Assembly: GCA_003013855.2 (NCBI GenBank) | Contig: ML058493.1 | Location: 1,240,001 to 1,304,000, forward strand | Reading direction: 5' to 3' | DNA: 64,000 bases | Origin: Liriodendron chinense | Lineage: Eukaryota; Streptophyta; Magnoliopsida; Magnoliales; Magnoliaceae | Shown here: positions 31,444 through 43,553 of the stretch, one piece after another | Layout: each line of letters begins with the position of its first letter | Numbering within the stretch: position 1 is the stretch's first letter | Translations under genes and position numbers: made by a program | The notes under the pieces: generated by a model | Seen by the model: the letters and a program-made list of their open reading frames with translations, nothing else | Databases searched by the model: none | Told to the model about the DNA's origin: nothing

Positions 31444-33337
31444 GGATGATCCTTCCAAAAAGGTCCATGTCGGATCATCTTTGAATTCCGCCTTTCAGAT
31501 CCATCTGACCAACTTCCTGATTGAATATCAAGATGTATTCGCCTGGTTTCATAAAGATATGCAAGGTATCGACCCCAATGTTGCAGTTCATGGCCTGAAT
31601 GTAGACCCGAAATTTAAACCTATCCATCAGCGCCGACGAGCATTCACAGTTGAAAGGCAGATGGTGATTAAAATCGAGGTCGAAAAATTATTGGCCGTCG
31701 ACTTTATCGAAGAAGTAGACTACCCGGAGTGGGCCGTGAACGTCGTTCTCGTGCGCAAGGCGAACCGTAAGTGGAGAATGTGCGTAGATTACTCCGATCT
31801 GAATAAGGCATGCCCGAAGGATAGCTTCCCAACTCCCCGCATCGACTAACTGGTCGATTCAATAGCAGGACATGCCCTACTCAACTTTATGGATGCTTAT
31901 TCTGGTTACAACCAGATCATGATGCATCCACCTGTTCGTCAAAATACTGCTTTTATCACGGATCGAGGTCTATACTGCTATAAAGTGATGCCTTTCAGTC
32001 TCAAGAATGCGGGGGCCACCTATCAACGCCTAGTTAACAAAATGTTCGCTGCACAGATTGGCAGGAGTATGGAAGTTTATGTCGACGACATGCTCGTAAA
32101 AAGTATTGCAGTCGATGATCATCTCGTGGATCTCTGAGAAGCTTTCGATCTGATTGGGAAGTATCAGATGAAGTTGAATCTAGAAAAATGTGCTTTTGGA
32201 GTCTCTGCTGGAAAATTTCCCGAGTTCATGGTTGGTCAGCGGGGAATTGAAGCAAACCCTGAAAAGATTAAAGCCTTCATTGAAATGCAATCTCCATCCA
32301 CTCTCAAAGAAGTTCAATGATTTGCTGGTCGCATTGCATCGTTAAACAGGTTTATTTGGCGTGCCTCCGATAAATGCCTTCCTTTTTTCAAGCTCCTCCG
32401 TACAACTGCAAAATCCGACTGGGTGTGGACCCAACAATGTGAGGAGGCATTTCAGCAACTGAAACAATATATGAGCACGCCTCCCATCTTATCCAAGCCT
32501 GTTCCCCATGAGCAGCTTTTTCTTTATTTATCTGTATCTTTCACGGCCATTAGCGCCGCCTTAATAAGAGAAGACTTCGGGGTACAGAGGCCCATTTATT
32601 ATGTCAGTCGAGCAATGGTGGATGCTGAAACTCGATACTTTGATAAAGAGAAACTTGCTCTAGCTTTAGTAACAGCAGCTCGGAAACTACGGCCTTATTT
32701 TCAGGCCCATTCTATAATAGTACCTACGAATCATCCTTTAAGGTAAGTCCTTCAAAAGCCTGAAGTATCCGGATGTTTAACTAAATGAGCGATCGAGCTT
32801 GGCGAACACGACATTACTTTTTGCTCGCGAACCGTCGTGAAGGCCCAAGCCGTAGCCGACTTTGTCGCCAAATTTACATATTTGACCCCAACTACTCCTA
32901 CCTCCAGTAATGACCCGACGACGAGCGAGCAGGCACCTTGGTCGCTTTACGTAGATGGATCATCATGCTCCACTGGTAGCGGAGCCGGTTTGATCCTAAT
33001 CGCTCCTAATGGTTCACAATTCCAATATGCTTTGCGCTTTGATTTTCATGCCTCTAATAACGAAGCAGAATATGAGGCCTTAATCGTTGGTCTCGAATTA
33101 GCAAATATACTCGCGATAAAGAACCTGTTTATGCACAGTGACTCTCAGCTCGTCGTCAATCAAGTGCTCGATGAATTCGAGGCGAAAGAAGAGCGAATTA
33201 TTTCGTACAAATCTCGAGTACTCATCTTGCTTGCTAAATTGAGCAAATATGAAATAACTCATATTCCTCACCAGGAGAACAAGCTCGCAGATTCTCTAGA
33301 AAAATTAGCTTCCACACCAGAGTCCGATCTGACGTGA
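31328..33337 (+). pseudogene. Tat reverse transcriptase and two RNase H domains
   Basis: The RT blocks are VNVVLVRKANRKWRMCVDYS, DLNKACPKDSFPTPRID, MDAYSGYNQIMM, VMPFSLKNAGATYQRLVNKM and the catalytic VYVDDMLVKS. Stops lie at about 31849, 32135 and 32318. The first RNase H remnant includes RPIYYVSRAMVDAETRY. The second, archaeal-type RNase H (32937 onward) has WSLYVDGSSCSTGSGAGLIL, NNEAEYEALIVGLELA and HSDSQLVVNQV. This domain is found in the Tat branch of plant Gypsy elements. Confidence 0.88.
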
Positions 33338-33559
33338 GCTGTTCCTATCGAGCATCTCTCTACTCCGAGTATTGATCAAGTCGCTCCAAAGTCAGTCACT
33401 ACATTGCATTTATCTCCATGTTGGATGGATCCCATCATCTTTTACCTCCAGAGCGGACAAATCCCAGATGATAAAAAATCTGGGCGACAAATTCGCTACC
33501 ATGCTGCCAGGGGGCATGCGGTAATCATCCCAAGGGATGGTCTTTAGCATATAAAGCAA

Positions 33560-34500
33560 TGAGGCAAGGGTATTATTAGCCCACTATGAAAGCTGTTGCT
33601 ATTGAATTCTCTAAGAAATGCAATAAGTGTTAACGAAAATCTCTAGTCCCTCATGTACCGTCTGAGCAAATGAAGCCGATGGACGGCCCTTGGCCTTTCG
33701 CTCAATGGGGAGTCGATATCATCGGACCATTACCTAGGGGAAAAGGCCAAAACAGGTTCGCAATTGTGGCAGTCGATTATTTCACTAAATGGGTCGAAGC
33801 AGAACCTTTGGCTACCATCACCGAAAAACAAACTACTAAATTCATGTGGAGGAACATTATATGCCGTTATGAGCTCCCCCATACCATAATTTCCAATAAT
33901 GGAAGATAGTTCGATAATGTCGCATTCTCCGAGTTTTGCGAGAAGTAGAAGATACGTAATATTCGAACTTCCCCATATCATCCTCAAGCTAACGGACAAG
34001 TAGACGCAGTTAATAAAATTATCAAGCACCATTTGAAGACCAAGCTTGATGAATGTAAAGGTATGTGGCCGGAACTCCTACCAGAAGTTTTATGGGCCTA
34101 CAGGACAACAGCTCGCAATTCAACGGGAGAAACACTCTGCACCGAAGTAGTCGTCCTAGTAGAAGTTGAAATACCTACTCAACGAGTAGAAAACTACGAG
34201 GCCGCCCGTAATGAGGAAAGTTGAAAACTTCACCTCGATCTCCTAGAAGAGAAAAGGGATATGTCTCGTCTTCGAACAACGGCTTATCAACAACGAATAG
34301 CCCGCTATCACAATTTGAAGGTCAAAACCAGGGCTTTTCAGTTCGGTGACTTGGTGCTCAAGCAAAATATCGGAATGACCACTCGGTCACTGGATCCTAA
34401 CTAGGAAGGCCCATATCGAGTCATCAAGGTTGTTCGACCGGAGTACTTACTATTTGGAAGATATGCGAGGAAGACCCCTACGTCGTCCTTGGCACGTGGA
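33560..34500 (+). pseudogene. Tat integrase remnant
   Basis: MDGPWPFAQWGVDIIGPLPR and FAIVAVDYFTKWVEAEPLAT start the catalytic core. HTIISNNGR has the second Asp changed to Asn (the family has D-N-G). SPYHPQANGQVDAVNKIIKH and LWAYRTTARNSTGETL are the later core, and FQFGDLVLKQ is the C-terminal domain. Several stops are present. Confidence 0.85.
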
Positions 34501-34794
34501 ACATTTACTTCGGTATTTCCCATAAACCGTCCATAATGTGAATATCGGATTATATCTGAATAATGACATTATTTTTTTTCATTCTAGCTGGTCAGCTATG
34601 AAATCCATAACTTGGTTGCTACTCCACTTGTTAGACCTGAATAGCCCTTAAGAGAATACAAACATTCTCTTGACTAAGTCTTCTGCTCCCAGTAGAGCTA
34701 AAGACTTAATTGATAGGCCAGCCTATCTCTAAGTAGTCAGGGTCACCAAGACCTCCCTAATTGAGCTCAATTCATTTTCATGAGTTGAGTAAAA
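34501..34794. other. Tat region between integrase and antisense ORF
   Basis: No coding content was recognised on either strand. Confidence 0.5.
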
Positions 34795-34980
34795 CATTCG
34801 TCGCATGGAGGAGGTGCTCGGCTTTCTGCTTCAGGTCCCGTCTAAGGAACTCCAGGAGAAGATACATTTGTTTTAATCAAAAGCGAGAAAGGAAAAGAGG
34901 ATCAGCTCGCAGTCGCTCATTCGTCGCATGGAGGAGGTGCTCGGCTTTCTGCTTCAGGTCCCGTCTCAGGAACTCCTGCA
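34795..34980. repeat. 123-bp offset direct duplication in the Tat 3' region
   Basis: About 65 bases starting CATTCGTCGCATGGAGGAGG occur at 34795-34860 and 34918-34980 with few differences. They lie within the distal end of the antisense ORF. Confidence 0.8.
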
Positions 34981-37104
34981 GCTTCAGTAGCCTCCATGAC
35001 TTCATTTTCAGCCGCTGCTCTTTCTTCAGCGGCGATGACGGCAGAAACTTTGTCAAATTCCTCCATGTTGAACGCTGGAGAAATTCGTTGCATAACCCTG
35101 ATCGCAAATTCGTGACCAGCGACGTACGCTTCGTACCGCTCGTCTTCGTAAAGTTATGAAGTCCGGAACTCTAGAACTGCACGAGGGCCTTCCTCGGACA
35201 TCATTTTGACATATGCCGTCCTCTCGTCATCCCAGTGGATGGAGTCGTCCTTCAATTGAGCAAGGGTCATTTTCTCCTTCTCCAAGCTTTCGACGGCCTC
35301 CTTGAGGCGTGGTTTTCACTCCGCGAGCTGCTCCTCGAGAGAGATCTTATCCTGACAGAAGATCTCTTTCTCCTTCTCAGCCTTCTCCTTTATCTCCTCA
35401 AGCCTCGCGGAGTTGAGATCCAACAATTGATACCTTTCGGTCAAAGTCTGGATCTTGCCAATAAGGATTTTCTTCTCCTCATTCAGTTTGGCAATCAGAG
35501 TCTCGCGGGACTTTATTACTCGATCCCTTCCCTGGATCTTGTTCTCCATGGCCTGTCTCTTCTCTTATCCTTCGTCTATGATGCGACGAGCAGCAACGAT
35601 GTCACTTCTTGTTCGCAGAGTAAGGTCCAAACTCTGCTTGAAAATGAAAGAAAGCGTCATCAAAGGTATAAGAGCTTCTTTAAAAAGACAACAGAAATCG
35701 TAAAGTTCTTCAAGCATACCTGGACCAACCTCACTCCTATATCCGTGGAGAGATCCTCTGGACTAGGCTCAGGAAGAGCGCCGAAGGACTGAGTGATATT
35801 ATAAAAAAGAAACTTGCAAATACGGTGCAAGTGACCCGGAATAGTATATACCCCAGTCCCAAAAGGCTAGGCTACCACCATCTCAGAAGTGCTCGCCTCG
35901 CGAGCAAAAGATGGCTCTCGAGCAGGAATTGACTCCAGAGCAAGAGCCAACTCGCGAGCAGCAGTAGGCTCCCGACCCCCTTTGCTCGAAGGATGAGTTG
36001 GCCCTGCCTCGCCACCCCTTGGTGAGTTATCAATTATGTCAATTACCGGTTGGTCACGAGGACCAGTCGGGGGGGTCGCTGTAGCCTCTGCAGAGGGAGG
36101 ATTATGTAGCTGCGAGTCGCGAGCAGGCTCATCTGCTAACATTGGCGGATTTGAGGGACCATCCACCGTCTTCTTCTGCCTCTTCGAGGCAGTGCCCTTC
36201 AGACAGGGCAACACTCCTAGCACTCCTCTCTTTTCTCTGACATTCACCATTACTTCCTCCTGGGAGATAAGACCAGAGGCAGCGAGACGTGGAAGGGAGA
36301 GGGAGAGGTTGATATTTCTGTCGTCCTCCGAAAGTTTAAAGACTTTGATGATTTTCTTGTTGATTCCTCCTCTCAAGCTGGGTTTCTTTCCAGATGGAAC
36401 GCCTGCGAATTCAAGAAGAATCAACTTAGTAGCAGAAATGGAATCTTGCTTGTTTTCCACAGAGGAGTAAAAATTCACCCACCTTCGCAAAAGAAGCGAC
36501 TGACATTATGTCCCTTGGGGTCGGACCCCACGTCAAACTCCCAGTTACTGGAGCCATAAAACTACTGTCTCCTCCACTGGTGATAGTTCGAAGAGGGGTT
36601 CCCCTTGATAAAATTCTCCCGGTGCCAGTAACATAAGTAGTACCAACCCTCACTAGAAGGGGCCTTTTTGAGTTAGTACATCTTCAAAAATTCATCGGTC
36701 GTTAAGTCCCCGTTCCCCGCTTGCCTCCAGAGGACATAGGCACTCAACACAACCCTCCAACCATTTACGATAAGTTGGTCGGGGGCAATCTTGTAAACGC
36801 GAAGCACATCTCGGACGAAAGGATGAAGAGGGAGACGTACTCTAAGTCTGAAAAAATATTCATACAAAGCCACACAACCCGGCGGTGGAGAATCCGGGGT
36901 TTCTCCCTCTCCGGGCAGTCTGAGAATGACGGAGTCGGGAATCTGGTATCTTTCCCATAAGCCAGACAGTTGTTCCTCTGTCATTATCGAGGGATAACCA
37001 GAGGCAGAATATCTTCCTGCTAGCACCCTTGCATTATTCGATTCAGAAGAATCTGGAGTATCATCTCCCAGTGGAACGACCTCATTATCAGAGTCCCCTG
37101 CCAT
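34877..37104 (-). pseudogene. Antisense ORF of the Tat element (putative gypsy-type transposon domain)
   Basis: Read on the minus strand, ATG at 37104 opens an acidic start (MAGDSDNEVVPLGDDTPDSS). A domain follows with EEQLSGLWERYQIPDSVILR, then YEYFFRLRVRLPLHPFVRDV and NGWRVVLSAYVLWRQAG. This is the wording of the Pfam family described as putative gypsy type transposon (Transposase_28, from memory). After a stop at 36673 the sense continues in other frames: GWYYLCYWHRENFIKG, then a basic, Pro/Ser-rich middle at 36490-35867. It ends in a long coiled-coil-like segment (SRETLIAKLNEEKKILIGKI at 35549-35316, and LQEFLRRDLKQKAEHLLHA). It runs opposite to gag-pol, as reported for Retand/Tat elements. 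Here it is broken. Function unknown. Confidence 0.7.
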
Positions 37105-37510
37105 AGAAAGAAGATAGAAGAAAAGAAGAAAATGAGAAGAAATACCTCATCAAGGAGGTCACGCCAGAGATAGATAGAAAAAGAAGAAATGAATTTTTTC
37201 TCCAGCAAAACTTTGAAGTAAAGAAACCTCCGCAGGCTTCAGATATTTATAGGCAATCATTTCATCAGGATTTGAGTGACACGTGGCAACCCTTCGTTTG
37301 GCACGATAGTCGAACAGGCACGAGCATTAACTCCTGAGACATGTGGCGAGCACCGCTTCATTTCTCTTGGCCGAAAAGTTGCGGAAAGCTGGCGCTCATA
37401 AATGCTAGCTCAATCATGTACGACTTCTCCTCCGAAAAACGCACTAGGCAGTTATATATACAGACAAGTCCTTCGCTTAGCTGCTCAATGCTAAGGACTT
37501 GAGAGACATC

Positions 37511-38231
37511 TGTTGTAGAATAAAGTTGGTTGTCGAAGAAGCCTGAAGACCCGCGAATCTAGAACGTTTTTATAGACATGTATGCTCGACCCGCGAGCAC
37601 CTCTGACTCCGTAAAGTCGCAACCAGATCATTCGACTAACGAGCCTACCTGTTCGTGTCTCATATATCGGGCAAACCTGTGACTTCTATACACTCCCAAT
37701 ATGCGAGCAGGACCGGTCGCTGGTCGTCAGCTAGGGACATCCTCGTTACCCGACCAACCCTGGTCTCTGGTCGTTTGCTGGGGATGTCCCTTGTCTCATA
37801 GTACCAGCAGCCCATATAGGCCGGCTTTGGCTTGTTTCTATTCATAGTTCCGTATCATGGGGGGTCTCCATCAAGGAACATAATCAGCTAGACGTCTAGA
37901 TTGGTTATGCCGCCTTTTTATCCGAGGATTAACGGGATAAGTTCCTTATTCCCCCAAATCAGCAGTAATCTTAATAGCTTGCGTAACAGATTGGATCATT
38001 TGGATCTGTATAAATATATGGCCCCATAGATGATAAAGGTACACTATCTCTAAGCTTACGTATCATTGTTCATCTTACGATCAAGTCACCTCTGACTTAA
38101 GCTTCGGAGGGCCAACGGCCAAGCACTTGCCACCCTTAGTTTTCTTCTTTGGCTTTCAGGTTTGGAGGGGAGCTCACTTCGAGAAGGGCGCAAACTCGAG
38201 AGGAACCTGTTACCAGAATATGACGTTAACA
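37511..38231 (+). repeat. Tat 3' LTR
   Basis: 721 bp with the same ends as 28344-29062. It is followed at once by the second CCAAT target copy and the resumption of Copia-3. Confidence 0.9.
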
Positions 38232-38236
38232 CCAAT

Positions 38237-38922
38237 CATGTAAACATCAAGCACAGTCAGCATTAGAGTAGCTAGATATGACCATGTTGTAACAACAATC
38301 CTTTGCCAGAAGTGGACTTGAGATATTGAAGAATTCAATAAACCGCTGTTAGACACGTAGTACGAGGTGTATGCATGAACTAACTAACAACACCCATGGC
38401 ATAAGAGAGATCCGACCTAGTAATAGTGAGTTAAATCAGCTGGCCAACCAACCGACTATATATCCCTGGATCAGAGAGAAGAGTGTCATCATCAGGATCA
38501 AGTTTCATAGTAGTATCCATAGGTGTGGTGGTGGGCTTGCATCCCAACATCCTTGTCTCAGAGAGCAAATCAAGGGCATATTTCCTATGAGAGAGCACTA
38601 CTCTCAACTTCGATCGAGCAACCTCAATCCCTAAGAAGTATCGAAGAGTTCCAAGATCTTTGATCTCAAATCGAGTTTGGAGGAAGGATTTAATTGCCAC
38701 CATCCCTTCAGTATCATCTCCAAACAACAGAATATCATCGATATGGACAATCAAAACCATAATCCCTAGTAGTCGACGACGAATAAATAGAGAATAATTA
38801 GCTTGGCTATGACTAAAACCAAAGTCCAAAAGAACACGATTGAACTTATTGAACCAAGCATGTGGAGACTGTTTGAGACCATGAATTGATTTCTTTGAGC
38901 AACACACCAAGGGGAATCATGG
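38237..38922 (-). pseudogene. Copia-3 reverse transcriptase C-terminal part and RNase H start
   Basis: Minus strand: CSKKSIHGLKQSPHAWFNKF, then MVLIVHIDDILLFGDDTEGM (catalytic HIDD in place of YVDD), then FEIKDLGTLRYFLGIEVARS and MLGCKPTTTPMDTTMKL. The connection VVSQFMHTPRTTCL-like then leads toward RNase H. It lies between the Tat insertion on one side and the gag-only element on the other. Joined across the latter, it continues the RT half at 49374-50000 in the right order. Confidence 0.88.
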
Positions 38923-40671
38923 TGAAATTGCGTCTTTTTCTCTCAACCTTATTAGATACTATGCGCGCGGAAGCATAGAGGAACTACTAGAATTATGGCA
39001 AAGTCCTTGGGGGGGGGGGGGGGGGGGGGGGGGGATTAGGACCTTTTTGAAATTCTTTTCGCCTACTTAAATTAATTAACAATTTATACTAAGTAAGCAA
39101 AAACACTTCGGCTTCCAAGCCTAAGTGGGTCCAATCACATAGACTAGCAATGGATAAAACAATTAAGCAACCTAGTCTAACATGCATAGATTAACATATG
39201 ATTTAACTAAATCAAACACCTACTCTATGCAACCGATGTAGACTATGAGAGGATGGATCATATGAGCTCAAGTCTACGCTAATTAGTGAAAACACATCTT
39301 GTGTGTGAATGTGCTTATCTAGTGCCTAGCGTACATTCCTATCAAGCATTCATAATTAAGCAATTAAACATACAACGCTAAGATAACAATGTGCTCAAAT
39401 ACATCACAAACACAAGCATGTATAGTGGTTCGACTACGTGTCTACTCCACTCCCGGTTCAAGTACTCACCCCTAGAGCACACCAGATTTCACTAGGGAGT
39501 TTAAATCAGGTTCCTCCCAACGTAAGTGTTTTAAATCGGATCCACCCTACCGATGAAGTTTACAGGTTCCTCCCAACCTACACGCATACACCCGTGTTGG
39601 TGGCTCCCCTTGGAGACTTATTTTAGGCTCAACAAATGTGCCAAGGAACGACAAATGCACCTGGACTTTTAGGCTCAACTAATGAGCCAAGGATCGACAA
39701 ACGAACCTGGATCGAGTTTGACAAACCAACTCTACACTCAATTTCCCATGGAAAGAGAGTGGCTGGACTCTTACAAATTAACAACCTTACTTGTCGGATT
39801 TAAGCCCTGTTGATGCGCTGCTCCGGGTTACTTGATCTCCGCTTTCCCGTGCTTTGATTAGCTAGTGCTCCCCCGATCGCCGATGCGTTGTCAATGCTCC
39901 AGCTCCAAGATCAGCTACCTTACATTTTGTCCTTCTTTAAGATGCCCAAGGTGAGGAGGTGGTAGATTATCTACAACCTAAGGGCAGGAATGGGTTGCAA
40001 GATGGAGAAACGCCTAAAGGATTCTTAGGGGGTGTTTAGACAGAGGTTTTGCCTATGATGAAGGTGTTTAGACTCTTAGGAATCAAGAGGGAACGAGATC
40101 ATTCTCATTTGAGTTTCGAATGCTCGAAGCTTGTGATAAATCACAAGGAGAATGACTTACAATGGATTAGGATTAGAGCTCCTAATGGTCTTCAACAATG
40201 GTGGCTTCTAAATCCTTAAAATCCTTTTCTCAAGCCCAAAAATGAATCCCCCGCTTTTATAGATAAATCTCCAATGGTAAAAAATGGGCAGATTTGTGAT
40301 TCTTCGATGGCATCGAACACTCTTTCGATGGCATCAAAGTATCTTCGATGGGGTCGAAAACTGTCTAGAGAGTTTCTGAAGTTGTTGGACATCCAGTTCA
40401 ATGACATCGAACACTGTTTCGATGGCATCGAAAAAGCCACTTTGATGAGGTCGAAAACTGTCTAAAGAGTTTACATTTTGCTGGACATATGTTCGATGGC
40501 TCGAACTGGTTTCAATGGCATCAAAGACCAATTGAAACTAATTTCGATGCATCGAAGTGTAATCGAAAACTGCTGTCTAGATCAGTTTGTTTACAACAGT
40601 TAACACCTCTATTATTAGCCTAACATATCATATTTTTCTAAGTGTTCTAAACACCCTCATAAAATTCAACA
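38923..40671 (-). repeat. Gag-only element 3' LTR, with a 26-G run
   Basis: 1749 bp, starting TGAAATTGCGTC and ending TTCAACA on the plus strand. It matches 47398-49130 over about 1.7 kb. It contains 26 consecutive G (39009-39034) and a region rich in TCGATGGCATCGAA repeats near 40300-40560. Confidence 0.85.
39009..39034. repeat. Poly(G) 26
   Basis: An uninterrupted G run. Its partner in the other LTR is 27 G at 47469-47495. Confidence 0.9.
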
Positions 40672-40702
40672 TGTGGTGAGGGGTTGGGAACACCTTCTAC
40701 TC

Positions 40703-41818
40703 CTAGAAGGGAAAGTGGTCGGGGTCCTCTCTTAATTTAGGGGGAAGAGAGGTAGTGGTGGAAGCCATGAGAATTCTCAATGGTTTTTTTCTCCCATTAC
40801 TAGTGGAGTCACTAAATTCAGATTTGTACTCCTCTGTATCATCCCATGTTGCTGCCATAACCTTCTTACCTTTCGGTTTAGGTGCTTCCGGACAATCCGG
40901 GGCAATATGACCACGATTACCACAGCCATAACATCGGACAGATTTGGATTTGGATGATTTCCCTTTGTATTTATCACCCTTCTTGTCCTTCCTATCACAA
41001 CTTCTCCCTCTTTCAAATTTGAGGAATCTCTTGAATTTTTTATTTAATTTTTCATCTTCATCATCCTTATCGCTACTATCTTCGGAAGACTCACTCTTAA
41101 TTACCTTTTGCTTACGCGAGTGCTTATGAGAAGTCTTCAAGGCGACGCTCTTTTTCCTAGAGGGGGCCTTAAAGTGTAGTTCATGAGTTTGTATAGAACC
41201 TATGAGTTCTTCTACTTTCATGTTGTTTATGTGTCTACAATCTTTTAAGGCTATTACCTTGGAATTAAATCTCTCTGGGAGGGGACCTAAGAAGTTTTCT
41301 ACAAATCCTACCTTCCGGAACCCTTTCTCCTAAGGCAAACATGGAGTTACAAATATCCGACAACAGGGTGCAGAACTCCATAAAAGTTTCAGACTCTTCC
41401 ATTTTAATATTTTTAAATTTAGTAGTTAAGAACTGAAGCTTCGAGCGTCTTACTGTGCTAGTTCCCTCATGGGTAACCTCTAAAATGTCCCACACTTCCT
41501 TTGCAGTTACGCATGTGAGTATGCGTTGAAATTTATTCGGGGAAACCGCACAGCAAATCGCATTGAGAGCTTTGGCATTAGCCATGTATTGAGCTCTCTC
41601 ATTATCATTCCTACTTTTCATCATCTTTGGGAATGATAATGACTTTACCATCAACCTCCTAATTGTTCCATGAGTGTGGAATATCCACGTTGTATGCTTA
41701 CCCAAACTGAACGGTCCAAGGATTGTAGGAAAATCCCCATCCTAGCCTTCCAATAGGCGTAGTTGGACCTGTCAAAGTACGCTGGATGATTAATGGTACT
41801 CCCATCTTGGTTAGACAT
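40703..41818 (-). pseudogene. Gag of the gag-only element (UBN2 plus zinc knuckle)
   Basis: ATG at 41818 on the minus strand gives MSNQDGSTINHPAYFDRSNY and AYWKARMGIFLQSLD, the N-terminal gag segment. A frame change near 41690 leads to ERAQYMANAKALNAICCAVS, then AKEVWDILEVTHEGTSTVRR and SKLQFLTTKFKNIKMEESET, a UBN2-type gag domain. A second break near 41265 leads to a Ser/Lys-rich part. The CCHC knuckle CYGCGNRGHIAPDC is at about 40890-40931. The frame stops after DPDHFPF, about 30 bases before the LTR. The two breaks make this copy inactive. Confidence 0.85.
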
Positions 41819-42279
41819 TATGCTAGTACTCCGGTATCAGATCTCACTCTAGACGAAGGTATCCCAAAACGGATATGTATCGGCCGATACGTATCGGAAA
41901 CGGCCATGGCCGTTACGCGATACGAGGTACAAAACGGCGACCCCATAAAATTTGACCCGTAACAGCGGTTACATCCCATAACGGCCATTACGATCACCCG
42001 TAACGGTAAAAAATGGCTAGTTTTTTTTTTTCTATAAATGTGATTTTTTTTTCTTTTTTTTTCAAACTTTTTTTCTCCCATTTCTTTTCTACTCTATTCT
42101 TTTGCTAAAACCGACCACTCTTAGTCTATTTTGGAGGATTAAAACGACCAATTTCTACGATTTGGATGAATCAAAGTTGCGTGGACCATTTTCCGAAAAA
42201 AATCCGAAAATAGGTATTTATACCTTTTTCTTTCTCTAATCGCTATTTTTCACCTTGATATGATGTTCTAGCCATTGTA

Positions 42280-43310
42280 AATTATTAACATGTGCATTTC
42301 AAGATTATGCAACTGATTTTTATAATTTTTTTTATATTTTTTAATTTCGGACTATTTTCGAAATAATATTAAAAATTAGTACAAATCATGTTTTTTTTTT
42401 TCTGGTTTAATGGTTGGATAATGAGTGTTACTTATGGTAGAACACAATCATGTGCATTTTACAGATTATGAACATAATTTACTATTTTTTGTATTTTTTA
42501 ATTTCGGATTAATTTTAAAATAATTTTAAAAATTAGGGAAAATCATTTTTTTTCAAAATAAATTTCTGGTTTAAAGGTTGGATAACATGTGTTACTTATA
42601 GTAGAACACAATCATGTGCATTTTACAGATTATGCACATAATTTGCTATTGTTTTGTATTTTTTTAATTTCGGATTAATTTTGAAATAATTTTAAAAATT
42701 AGGGAAAATCATTTTTTTCAAAATAAATTTCTGGTTTAAATGTTGGATAACATGTGTTACTTATAGTAGAACACAATCATGTGCATTTTACAGATTATGC
42801 ACATAATTTGCTTTTTTTTTATATTTTAATTTCGGATTAATTTCTAAATAATTTTAAAAATTAAGGAGAATCATTTTTTTCAAAATAAATTTCTAGTTTA
42901 AAGGTTGGATAACATGTGTTATTTATAGTAGAACACAATTATGTGCATTTTACAGATTATGCACATAATTTGCTATTTTTTTGTATTTTTTTAAATTTCA
43001 GATTAATTTCGAAATAATTTTAAAAATTAGGGAAAATCATTTTTTCAAAATAAATTTCTGGTTTAAAGGTTGGATAACATGTGTTACTTATAGTAGAACA
43101 TAATCATGTGCATTTTACAGATTATGCACATAATTTGCTATTTTTTTAATTTCGGATTAATTTCTAAATAATTTTAAAAATTAGGGAAAATTATTTTTTT
43201 CAAATTTTTTTCTGGTTTAAATGTTGGATAACATGTGTTACTTATAGTAGAACACAATCATGTGCATTTTATAGATTATGCACATGATTTGCTATTTTTT
43301 TATTTGATTA
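42280..43310. repeat. About 160-166-bp tandem array inside the hAT element
   Basis: Six to seven copies of a unit containing GGTTGGATAACATGTGTTAC, CAATCATGTGCATTTTACAG and AATTTCGGATTAATTT. Unit starts recur near 42411, 42577, 42743, 42902, 43068 and 43225. It lies upstream of the transposase start and may be part of its promoter or first intron. Confidence 0.85.
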
Positions 43311-43553
43311 TATTTACAAATTAATGGCTAATATATGTTTATATTTTTATTTTTTTAACAGGTTTTGCCTTTTTGGAGCTTCGTAGCTGTAGCCCGTAGG
43401 GTGTAGACGTTTAGTATTTAAATTTAGTACTTGATTTCATTAGCTGGATTTAATATTTACAATTACATTTATAAGTTTTGAAATCTAAGTAATTCACTCT
43501 TAGACTCAGTACTCAGTAGTCAGTATCTAACATAAGCCATTTCTAATTAAAAA

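Larger units (their letters stand above)
28344..38231 (+). mobile_element. Tat-type Ty3/gypsy element inserted in Copia-3 RNase H
   Basis: LTRs of 719 and 721 bp (28344-29062 and 37511-38231) start TGTTGTAGAA and end GTTAACA. The target duplication is CCAAT (28339-28343 and 38232-38236). The internal order is priming site, gag, protease, RT, RNase H, a second (archaeal-type) RNase H, integrase, then a 3-kb region with an antisense ORF. The second RNase H and the antisense ORF mark the Tat/Retand/Ogre branch. Many stops and about 8-10% LTR divergence by eye indicate an old, inactive copy. Confidence 0.9.

Noticed and set aside
36036..36470. 144-codon plus-strand ORF in the Tat 3' region
   Set aside because: It is the shadow of the antisense ORF, whose minus-strand reading has the recognisable composition.
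42280..43310. CRISPR-like or centromeric satellite array
   Set aside because: It is an internal tandem repeat of one hAT element with no spacers and only six or seven units.
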